Positions 47,001 to 59,000 of a DNA stretch of 64,000 nt are shown piece after piece. This DNA is from Porites lobata. Its lineage: Eukaryota; Cnidaria; Anthozoa; Scleractinia; Poritidae. Position 1 is the first letter of the stretch. Every line of letters starts with the position of its first letter. Position numbers and translations under genes: made by a program. The notes beneath the pieces are model-generated. The model was not told the origin of the DNA. It made no database searches and saw nothing but the letters and a program-made list of their open reading frames with translations. Where the stretch lies: the NCBI GenBank assembly GCA_942486035.1, contig CALNXK010000016.1, positions 4,454,001 to 4,518,000 of the forward strand. The letters are read 5' to 3'.

Positions 47001-50000
47001 TTGATGTCGAGCTTTTATTCTAAGGGCTCCTCGCGAAACGTCCTTCCGCGGCGATGAGCGTCTGCCGTTCGCAGGCTAGGAAACTGACCGAAAACGTTTC
47101 ACTACTTCTGTGAGTAAAACTGGTTGAAAACGTTTCATGATTTCTGTGAGTCTTTCATGTTTGAAAGACGTTTACGACGAAATCGGGCCCAATTTTTTTG
47201 TTCTTCTCTTTGAGCCAATATCAGCGTGTAACCGCAAAGATTAAAGTGATCAAAACCCATTGCAAACCCCCGGCCAAGCTAGGGGAGCTCTGGGGAATAG
47301 GTCTAGTCAGGAGTGGTCTAGTGTAACCGCACCTATGATATTTTACCAATGAAGATCTGTTAGAGGTGTGTCTTAGACTTTTTAAAGCCGTTTATATAAG
47401 TCGTCAGTTTTTTCCGCAAAGTCAAGAAGCTCGCTGTTGCTCTGTTCGCATTTTCCGGGTTAGGAAGCTGTGAACATTTCAAAGGTGTTACAGCGCTGTT
47501 TATGTTACCTCCCGTCTGTTAGCTATGTTTTAAGTGAACGATGTATCGTTAAATAAATCAAGTAAATTTCTTTACTTCCTCCGACGTTTTGATTCATATT
47601 TTTCTTAGCCTACGTGACTGCTGCTTATTTTTGTAAGCGATTGAAGCGCGAGAAAATCTTCTCACGCGAGGAGAGACCACGCATCACCCGCCTGTAGTTT
47701 CGTGTCGCGGTTCCTCGCGAGAGGCGTTTTGCGCGTGCCCGTATTTCTGTCTGTATGCGGCAAGTAGTTTACTTTTCGATACCTCGAACTCCGGGGCAAA
47801 TTTTTATTTTCCTGTTACGGTAAAAAAAAAAGCGTGATTTAACTTTCATCTAGCGGCTTTGTACGTTTTGATTGGTGAAAAGTTCTTGTGATCTCCTGGG
47901 TCAAAAGCTATCGCATTTAATCATCCATTAACCTAATGTCAAGAGCGGTTCTCTTACCGGAAGAATTTAAAGCATTTTTGTGTTAAATTTATGTTCTAAC
48001 CAAGCTACTTCGCGCGTTTTGATTGGTAATTTTTCTTTCCAGTTCCTCCTGCCATTAAGCTCGTCTCATATGCGTGTATTTTACCAATCATGGATTAAAG
48101 CATCTGTTTTCATGAACTTGATCAAATATCCAAAATAACTGAAAGATTACGGCTTGGGCACTATAGAATTCTATTGCTTTCTCTTGCTGCCAAGTCAAGT
48201 CGTATACTTCTGGAAAAACTGAAACGCTTTTGCTCCCGTTCAATGTGTGTGGCTCGGTTTCCTGCTTTTGTTTTTACAGGGTTTCTAGAGGTTAATGAGT
48301 TCATTTTTTGATCTTTAAAGAATTGCGCTTGCACGAATCTTTCCTCAGAAATGTGCCGAATTTTCTCCTATGTTGTTTTAGCAAAGAGCATGGCGTTGAT
48401 TATACAAATAACGCTTAAAGGCACATGGAAATTTTTCTGTTTTGTTTGTAAACCTAAAGTCAAGCGCGTGTCAGATAGCTCTTTGTGATTACTATATTAA
48501 TGAGTTTTAAACACTGGCTAAAAATGTTTTATAGTCGTTATAATCTAGTTTAACGTTATATTAACATGAGGGTAACTTTATCTATCGAGGCGGGTCAATT
48601 GCATCCAAATTGCCACATGAATGCCTATTTAATCATTTTAAATCTTAAAACGAGCGCTATATTTTCAAGTGCACTTCTTGAATTTTTATTAGCAGGTTGG
48701 AAAGGAGTTGTCATCTTAGATAATTTGTCTTTTAACGCAAAATGACGCTTTTTGTCGCTATTATCAAAAGAAACGTTTTTTTCTCGTTCATACGACTCAC
48801 GCAAATATAAGTTCCATATGAAGTGACGATAGGCAAAATGTAGTCAGAGTCAATATTAAATTAGAGGTTTGTGAAAGGTCGCAATTTCTTCTTTAAAAAA
48901 CAGCTGCTCTAAATAAATCTGCCATAAAACAATGAAACAGGTTGATAACTTGGTGTTAATAAGTGGAGTGACTTGAACAAGAAATGCTAAGTCGATAAAG
49001 CGGAACGATGTTAGTGTAGTTAGAAAGAATATTCTCTTTGTCTTTGTCAGGCGCAAATCATTTGATCGCAGCCGAGGAATTTTTTTACCCCTCATGTGCA
49101 CCATTGTCTCTTTTCTACCTTGTAGCTCTGCTGGTTAGAGCAATGTTTACTTTTTTTTGCCATTCATCATGAAAAGTTTTTTTTTGTCCGTTTAACCTTG
49201 ATCACTTCATTGGTTCATTCGCAGGCACTGTTGACATTTTCGATGAACTTCCCACGAAGCATTCTTGAAAACAGAACTCAACGCTTTCTAAAAACGCTCC
49301 TTATTTTATAACGATCAAGTCCTTGGTTTTGGTTGAACAGTTCTCCAGAGCTTGCTGTTATATAAAACTTAATATCAAATAGCAGTGTATTTGTATAATA
49401 TGTTTGCTTACAAGACGACTCAACCTATAGCAGGCCATTTTGGAGGCGACTCCTGGCGGATTTCGTTGAATAAACTAAACAATATTCAAATGAACTACTG
49501 CTGCTTCTGACTGTCTTTATATCCAAGTTATCTTGATAGGCTGTGCGGTCGATAAAGCCACTTGAAAGATTTAAACGGTCTTCCTGTTTGCAAAGTGCAA
49601 AGTACCTTTCACTTTTTTTCAGTGTCCGAGTGCGTGTTCATCGACATTAAGAGATCTGTGAATGTTTCTTTGAAAAATTATGGCGTTATTTCAGCCCGAG
49701 TCTCGAGGCTGCTTTGACGAGTATAGTTAGCAGATACCTTGTTGATGGATATGATGATTTACAAGCACTGAAGCGAATTTCTAGAGGGGTTTCCTCGTCA
49801 ATCTCTTAGAAAATAGCAGGGTTTGGTCTTCGGCTGCGTGTTGTGACACGGAGCGCAAGGCATTTGGGATTAACTAACGTGAATTTCACTGATTCCTCGA
49901 AGTTTTTCGCAAAAGCGTGGACATTTCAAGGTTGTTGCGGTGAATGCGGTGAAATAGCACCTGAGAACGAAAGAAACAGAAAGTTAAAGTTACCGCGGAT

Positions 50001-53000
50001 GAGAGTGACTTCATCGCTCGCTGATAATACAGTAACACAACCAAAGCTATGGAAGAGTTAATTCCCGTAGTTGCGGAATGAAGTGCCATTTTATCGACCC
50101 AGCGACATGACGTTAGCATGAAACGCCATGCTTTTGTCAGGAAGAGCCATGTTTCTTCGCCTAAAATCGAGGAAGGATACGTTTTCGGTGTTAACAGCTG
50201 GGTGAGTCTGAACAAAGGCTATTGAATTTATCTTAAGTATTTCTTGTGGCAGTTACGCGTAACTAACGGGGGTGGCCCGCGTGCAAGACCACATCAATGT
50301 AAACAGACATTATATACATCCAACAGCGGCCCAATTTTAGTCTTATCAGATCTGATTTTTTAGCGTTTTCACTTTTGAATGTTTTCCTTTTTCTACCTTT
50401 ATCTAGGGTGCGTTAGAGACCTTCACATGCGTGACAAATATCTGAAAACTTTTTGCATTTTACGGCGCACGGTTTCTGTCTTGTGAGACCCTTTAATCTG
50501 TCGCAGGTTTTCAAGAGAGAAAAAGCTACTGCACGGCCTAAACGATAAAATCTTTATTCAGGATTTCGTTATATTTTGTGGACGAGACCGAATATCGATA
50601 ATATTTTAACACTTTGATAACTTTATCTTTATGGCCACTTTTTTGTTTCAAAAACTGAAGAGGAAAAGAGCGTGATGTATTTTCATCACTTTTCCTATTT
50701 TTGTTTCTGGCGGAAACCGTAAACATTTTAGTAAAGTACGCGTTCTTTGTTCGAAAGAAAACCGTTTAGACCGTTTACAATGTACAGTTATATTGCGGAA
50801 GAAATTTTTATAACTTTTAATATCTTGACGTTATGCTAATTTTGCAAATTATGATCTCTTTAGAGGCTTCATAGCATTGTGTCTGTTATAGGCGTATTAT
50901 GCATTTACTGTGTCGTAGTTAATTATAATGACCTTTTGAAGTACACCATATTTTAAAGAGTGCGTCTGATGTGATGATTGTTAAATTCAGTCCTTTTTTT
51001 GTTGTTGTTTAGTTTTTGTTTTGAGCAGTTTGCCAAAATTTAAGAATGACAAAGATCTTATTTAAGGCTCAAAGTTCGTTTTTGTTGAAGAAGATTCGTT
51101 GGAAATATTCAGTATAGTCCTTTGAGAATATGTTTTAAATGTCTGCATCGAACACACATTTATTTCTTGACATTTATATTGATGTAACTTATCTGAGAAC
51201 ATGTTGAGAACATCTTCGGCCTAGAAATGTGCAGAAAGAGAAGTTACCCCTCATTTTGTCGTCGACCAGTGTACATGAATCAAATTTGTTTTACTCGATT
51301 AATCCTTACCGCTTGTGTCAATAGTAAAAACTTGCCACGAAGTCGAATTTTTAACTTATCACTCCTGTGTATCGACTTTTACTTCGTTTCATTTGTTTTA
51401 CTGAATCCACCTCCAGTCAGCTAGAATTTCACTTTTGGTCGGGAGTTAAAGTGTGAAAGGTAAAGCGATGCGTGATTGTCGTGCTCCATTGTCAGAATGA
51501 AAGTGTACGAAATATTTTATTTGCTTACCTTGCAGACCAATATAGGGATAGATTTCAAAAGATGTGGGTGGATGTACAAATTGATCAGATTAGTCAAACA
51601 TGAAAAGTTACCTTAAGACTGAATTTTTCTTTTACACATTTGTGTTTCGATAAGTGCTCCGCAAAGTTTAAAGTAAATCAGTCTTTTTTACTTGGAGAAG
51701 AAACTCCTTTGGAACAAGAGTAATTAAGACTTCAAACTCACAGTTACTACCAAAGTTTCATTTTCCTAGACCTTCAACCATGTCTTTGAAAGGAACGCAA
51801 AAAGGAAAAGATGTTAGTTTGCTGCTGTTTTACTCTTGAAGATAGCTCTAAACTTCGCGTTTGAAATTCGTGTTTATTATGCTGCAATAAGTAAGCTAGG
51901 GATTTACAAGGTAAACGTGCTTTAAGACATCACAACAAAGATAAATAATGCTATTAAGAAAGATTTCCCTGATTAAAATATTGTCATAAATAACATGTAG
52001 CTTTAGAGACCCAGCTCTCGTTTTAAAATGGCCAAACTTAGAGGCAGCTTCCCTCGGCGATAAATCAAGTTCGGCCAATCATTTAAAATTGATAGCGATC
52101 CATTGACGCAATCTCTCCATCATTTCCGGTTGGTAACTCGTAATGTGGCTCGATGAATTTTCATTAGTTTGGATTAGGCAGCATTCTTATTAAAAATTTA
52201 CGTACCGCTGTAAATAGTTTAATGTCCGCAAATTACGAAAGGTGACAGGTAACTGTTGTATGGAACAAGCCGCCATCATTTCCTCCCAAGACATTGGTTA
52301 GTGATATTAAAGGACGACTTTTGACAGTTCCCGGTCCCCTTAACGAGCGAAATCTAGAGAGAAAAATTCCTAGGGTCTGGGGGATAGGGGGGATACGGAG
52401 GCTGCATCCGCCCCCGAGGGCTATTTGCACTTTCCTCGGATTTATTTTACCAAAAGAATTCAGAAACGTCGGAGCAGTGAGCCTTTTGTAACTTCTGAGA
52501 TAGCCTCAGGTGAGCACGTTAACTGTCTGCTGTAGATTTGACTGCAGCTTTGCATCTTAAAATAGTGTGATGATACAGAAATACGTCGTACTTAGTTTTT
52601 ATCTCAGGTAATTTTTAATTTCCCTTTGTTTCAACTTCATTAGCATACATTACCAAACCCAGAAACAAAAGACTAACAAAAATTACATGAGATAAATAAT
52701 TAACTGCAATAAATACACCGCTACCAAAAAATGTCCAGAGTTCACCTTGCCCCCCCGCCTTTTAGGAGGGTGGGGTTGGGGGGCGGGCTTACGTTGTGTC
52801 ATGTAGTGTGTGTTTACTTTATCATCATGAAGGTCATGACAGTAGAGGAGACGATTACCAAACAAACTCTCCTTTTTAGCACGATAGGAAACGTACGAAG
52901 AACGTGGGGAGAATATGCGTTTTGATATACGGGCTTTTCAGTATTACACCAGTCGGCTCTTTCACAGGGTGCGCATTGTGCAGACATAATAATTAGAAAC

Positions 53001-56000
53001 AAAAATAAATAAACACAAAAATCAAACGCCTTATCAATATCCAAAATTTTCTAACGTTCTAAACAGTATACACTCGGCTTTCCATTCACTTTGCATAGGT
53101 TTGTTTTCTCGAACTAGCTGTATATTCATCCTCGAATGTTTATTATTTCAATCCAAGCCTCCTTGGTTCCATTCACGACGTGATGAAAATCTGGTGCATT
53201 GTTCTTACTCGCTGTTCAATATTGTATCTTTTTAACAAACAGGAAAATGGAGATCCTTCTGGAATATAAAACGAGGCAGTAATAGCAACCGCCGAAGAAT
53301 ATTGCGTGTTATTTTCAGGTTCTATGACTCGTGTGTTTCGACCAATTGCGTGCCCCGAGCCTTGTGTGCTGGCAAAGTATATTAAGTGGTCACTTTAGAT
53401 GATGGTTTTATATCGTGCTATTTACTGTGTTGTGCAGACTGCTTTGATTTCTTTGCTGCTGTTGTTGTTTGTACTTTTACTGGCTAACAAGTTGCAACTG
53501 TAATGAGTAAAAGCTTGTTATTGGAGGCTCTGAAGGTAGGGATGATGTTTAGGGAAAAGTGCATTGTCGTTTTCACAGCTAAAGCAGTGCACACGAGATT
53601 CTATACGATTACATTCACAAGCCTAATTAGGATGAATTTAGTTCGATAACAACTTTTGGTGTAATTTACCGAATGTACCATGGCCATTACCTCAACTGAA
53701 CCACGTTGATCAGTGCATTCTGCACATAGTAGGGAAATTTTTCAAAGAGAGGTTAACTTTTGTTTGGTCTTTCCTCAAGGTCATTTACGTGTTCTCGCCC
53801 TTGCATTGTTTTGATATTTAATCTCATAGATATGTTTGTCTATAAGCTATTCCGAAATCCTCTAGTCTTTTAAGTTTCTTAATACAAGAAATAAAACAAA
53901 CTCTCTTCCTGCTTTAAGCGAAAAAATGCCTTACACTGCGCAGAAATTTATTTTGGCGATTGATTGTTCATGTCGCTCTTTCCCTGTTATTGATGCAGTA
54001 GTCGTACTGTTGTGATGGAAAGTGAAAATATTATCAATTCCTGTGCAAAAACTTTAACGTTAGTTTTCAAATACAAATTACAATACAGAGGATACTTGAT
54101 CTGTCTAGATCAGTTTTATTCAGTTAAATATTACCGGTTTAAGAATTCGTCCCTAGTCTCGACAGTTTGTATTAAGCTACGCATCATAAAAACTGAGACT
54201 TAAAAATTAACTTTGGACGTAAAATCTATTAAAGTTAATCTTTGAAGTTGGCCCCGGTGTCCAATTACAGTAAAAGCCGCCCCTTACAGGAAGTACAATC
54301 TTAATGCAGTTTTCAATCTCTTTACCCACTCGACGAATTCACTCTGGCTGGTCTTGCTGCCGTTGCGATGTATGACAAACAATTCTAAATTTAATTAAAA
54401 GTCCTCAGTATCTTTTAACGATATGGGTGGTCGGCATTTCAAAAAGTATGAAATTTTATATTTTTGATGCCAAGTCGCGGAAATACTACCTTGTTTGGAA
54501 CCTGCGTCTCGGCTTTCATGATGTGATATAATCTGTTCGCACAGTTCGCGGCGAGTTCATTCAGTTATCATTGGGTTCCGGTAGGTAATCTTTTAAGGTA
54601 TTTCATTGACTGTGTGTGTTGCGAGGAGTTGCGGTCGACACGGTTGAAAGGCACTACGTAACTGCTTAGTTGAAAATGCCTAAGGTTTGTGGGTGAAATT
54701 CAGTTTATCTTCTTGTTGCTTTTTTTGTATTTTCAACCTTTTTTCACGAATAGCATTAACTATCAGTTTGTCGTTTGCGACAGGCAATTTTAGGACGGAA
54801 ATTCTGAGCATGTTTTCTCGGATACAAACGTTATTCAATCGTATATTGAACAACATATCGTTATTTATTGTTTTAAACACTCGTTTGTAAAGCGCTGAGT
54901 GGGAAATAACAGTTATAACGGTTAAGTTCTTTTAGTTCTTAAAAATGTTTGCCGTATTGGCAGGTAAGTTTATGGCGGCAATATGTCTTATGCAATGTTG
55001 TTGTTTCCAGGCCTATTATCGGCAAGGAGTGGCCCTGCAGTGCCTGGGACGACATGCAGATGCCCTCGGAGCTTTCGCTTCTGCGCTTGCGCAGGATGAT
55101 AAGAGTCCTCAACTGCTGAACTCGTTGACTGAGGCCGCGATGAAGTCTCCCCTTAGAGGTAAATATTTTAGTAACATGCAATTTTCTTTTTATGGTTTTT
55201 CTTTTCGTTGGATTAACAATTGAAAAGGATGTCGTTTTATCTAGTGGTTTTGGGAATTTCTTCCTTTCAGATTCGTGTTGTACATCATTTGATAGAAACA
55301 AGTTGTGCTATTTTTATTTTATTCTATAACTGTTAACCAAACATGACACAATAATTGGACAATGCCTAGCTGTTCTGACTGTTTAAGATTCCAATTTGTG
55401 ACCTTTTAACTGAGAACAGTCCTCTAGCAGTGGGGTTTTCTGCATTTTAGTTTGCGGTAAAAATAACGCTATAAAAATGGCCGGATCGTTGTAGCGGAGC
55501 TTAGATGGTATTAATAAAATTCTGCGTAGAGCAGGTTTACGGTGGACCAATCCTTACGCCTAAATATCCACTGAATGCTGTCAACAGTTGCGATACGGCT
55601 TGCTTTCTAGATCAGTATAACATTTACCCAATTAAAGCACATCTGAAGTTCCACTGGTCCCTTAAAACCGACACTCCCGTCTAAGTTACTTATATAGCGG
55701 GACAGCACGCATAAAAAGCTCAAGTGGTTGATATTAGCTAAAGACATTCATTCTTTCACCGCAATTTGAACATTACCAAATATTACGCACTTGAACTATG
55801 ACACGGGCTGAGCCGCAAAAAAGGTTTAAAGATTCAAGCAGATATAAATAACTTAACCTTGTCTTCTTGAATATCGAGCGCATAGGGTAAGTGCGTTTGA
55901 TTTTGCCGCCAAGTCAAGAGTCCTCTAACATCTGCTTTTACGATAAAACATTTCAATGCGAGTTACCTTTCATGGATGCTTCTCTTTTCATCGATTCAAG

Positions 56001-59000
56001 TTTCAAATTTTGTGAGAGTCTGTTCAGAACTCTAGTAGGCTGTCACTCTCTGAACTTCGACGTTCGCATGCCCACTCGAATGACTAGAAAGGGACTGCTA
56101 GTACAGTGCTTCTTTGGTCTTGTGTCTACTAAATGTTGAGTGTGTGCATAGAAAAAGGAAACCGACAAACTGGTCTTTGATCAGTTTATTATGATTAAAG
56201 CAAAGAAGTCAGAAAAAAGATGTGATCCAGTTCTTGGGGGGTGTTAAGAGCCTGTGACTTGATGGTGGAGTGGTAACGTCAAGTTCAGATTACGTTGTTA
56301 TCAGTTGATTTACTCGAATAAAACCTCATTACAGCATTTTGCTGTAAACAGTTTATTCTGATTTAATTATTAAAAACACGGATTTGGGACTTTTTGTGGT
56401 TTTTGTGGGCAGAGAGGTTATCACAAATTTCTGTTCGAGTAGCCACGGTACAAGCCTATTGGTTCTTATAACTGTTTCTGTGGCGTTTTCATTGTGATAA
56501 GAAATTATAAGCTAATCACTGTTATTTTTACTGATTTTTTTTTCAGCCACTTTAGAGCCAATCTACAACCAGCTAAACAAAATGAAACTTGACAAGAGCC
56601 CATTTGTGATGATCTCAGTTATAGGACAGGAGCTGTTATCAGTGGGTCACTTAACAGCGGCAGTAGATTGCCTTGAAGCGGCTTTGAAAGTCGGCACATG
56701 CGGACTACGTCTCCGGGGTTCTGTTATATCAGCTTTGAGTACAGCTTACTGGAAAATTGGAAATGTAAAGAAGGCCATGGAGTACATGAAGCAAGATCTA
56801 GAAACTGCGCAGTCACTGAACGATAAAGCAGGCGAGTGTCGCGCGCTCGGCAACCTGGGAGGCGCGTATTATTCTCAGCGCATGTACAAGGAGGCACTTG
56901 AACATCAGAAAAGTCAACTGGCGATTGCTATGAAAACGAAAGACCGAAAGACGTCGGCCACGGCACTGAGCTCTTTAGGTCATACTTATGTGTCAATAAC
57001 TGATTATTCCAATGCCCTTGCGAGCCATAAACAGTCATGTCACATTTATAAGGAGTTGAAAGACAAGCAAACGGAAGCTAGAGAACTCGGAAACATCGGC
57101 GCTGTCCATGTACTGCTTTCGGATTATGACAACGCCATCAAATGCCATGAAGAACATTTGAAAATTGCTGTTGAGTTAGGTGACAAGACCGAGGAAGGCC
57201 GGGCGTATAGTAACTTAGGAAGTGCGTTCCATTACAAAAGAGACTTCGATAGAGCGATCCAGTTCCATCGGCAAGTACTGGATGTTGCGAAGAAGACCAA
57301 AGATTCTTTTATGGAGGCGCGTGCATACGCAGGTCTTGGGCATGCGCTGAGATGTAAGGGTGACATAGAGCAGGCAAAGACCTTTCATGAGTATCAACTG
57401 GCTTTGTCAATCAAACTTGGGGATCGCGCCACCGAGGGGCGAGCATTATCGAATCTAGGAATTATTTTTCAGCAGAAGGGGCTTTATGGGCAAGCCTTGA
57501 AACTGCATAAAAGACACCTGGCCATTTGTAAAGAGTTACAAGATCGAGCGGGCCAAGGCCGAGCTTATGGCAATATGGGCTGTGCGTACAGCGCCTGCGC
57601 GCGGTATGATCAAGCGATTAAATTTCACAAACAAGAACTAGTGATTTCCAAAGAGGTAAATGATCGACCTTCGGAGGCGTGCACACAAGGGAATCTTGCA
57701 GTTGCTTATCAGGCCATTGGAAGCCTTGATAAATCACTAAAACATTACCAGCAGCATCTAGTTATCTCACAAGAACTGGGTGATCAATCCACCGAGGCCA
57801 TCGCGCTGAGTAATCTTGGAAACTTTTACAGTTCTTGCGGGAATTTCTCCAAGGCTATTTCTTATTACGAGAACTATTTATCTGTATGCCGACATTTGCG
57901 GGATCAAGCGGGAGAATGCAAAGCCTGCCACAATCTTGGGTTCGCTCATTACTCGCTCGGGAATCATCTGGACGCTGTTCCGTATTACGAGCGGAATGTT
58001 GCCATTGCAAAAGATCTGGAGGATAAACCGAGTTTAGGTCGGGCTTATTGTAATCTCGGACTTGTTTACAGCGCTCTTGGCAAACAGGATAAAGCGTTAG
58101 AATGCCAGAAAGAGTTCTTAACTGTCTCCCAAGAAGCGATGAACGTTCAAGGGGAGTTTAAAGCTTGCGGCAACATCGGGGATATCTATGTTACGTTAGG
58201 AAACACCAATCAAGGAATCCGATTTTTCCAGGAACAACTGCAAGTCGCGAAAAAGGCGCAAGACACTTCGCTTGAGAGTGACGCTTATGGCGCGTTAGGT
58301 AGCGCGTACAAGACTGCGGGCGAGTTTGAAAAGGCGTTGTCGTGTTTCAAGACGGAATTGGATCTGAGAAGGAGTGAAAAAGACACTCTAGGCGTTTGCA
58401 AGGCGTTGAGTAATCTTGGAGGTGTTTACACGAGCATGCAGAAGTACAGCGATGCGTACAATTGTTACTCGGAACAACTCGGCCTCGCTATTGAACTAGA
58501 CGATTGCGTTTTGCAAGCGCAGGCTTACGGCAATCTAGGTATCACTAAAATAAACTGTGAGGACTATCAGGATGCATTGGGCTTTTTCGAACAGCAGATC
58601 GCAACGTTAGAACAAGTGGCTAGTGCAGTGCTGGAAAGGGGTCAAGCATACGGGAACTTAGGCGAATGTTATCACGTGTTGGGTGATTACGAAGAGGCCG
58701 TTAAATGCTATGAGAAATACTTAGCCGCTGGACAGCAGCTTGATAGTGTGATTGACCAGGACAAAGCGTATCGCGGGCTTGGAAACGCACACAGAACCAT
58801 GGGAAATCTCCAACAAGCTCTAGTGTGTTTTGAGAAGAGGCTGGTCGTAGCGCACGAGCTTACTGATTTCCGCTCGAAGGGAACTGCGTATTGCGAGCTC
58901 GGAAATATGCACAAGGTATTGGGTAACTACGAACAAGCCCTTGCTTGCTTTGAGCAGCAGCTTTCTTTAGCAAGGGATTGTAATGATCCAGTTAATGAAG

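Larger units (their letters stand above)
35810..55010. other. TTC28: 19.2-kb TTC28 intron
   Basis: It lies between GWSK and AYYRQGVALQ, which are adjacent in TTC28 proteins, so no exon is missing. Contents: an interrupted ~178-bp tandem array (40059-41070), a MITE (40419-40962), a partial further copy of that repeat near 42295-42365, a ~102-bp minisatellite (45330-45610), a retrotransposon fragment (46221-46406) and a MITE (52583-52712). There is also a short 36-bp duplication near 47085-47150. The rest is unannotatable AT-rich sequence. Open frames such as 49843-50061 show no domain. Confidence 0.8.

Noticed and set aside
49843..50215. Overlapping open frames of 72 and 109 codons in the TTC28 intron
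   Set aside because: No recognisable domain, no splice support and no phase link to TTC28 exons.
54945..54961. Possible mini first exon MFAVLAG before the 55011 exon
   Set aside because: Its donor GTAAGT leaves phase 1 while 55011 needs phase 0, and the intron would be only about 50 bp.
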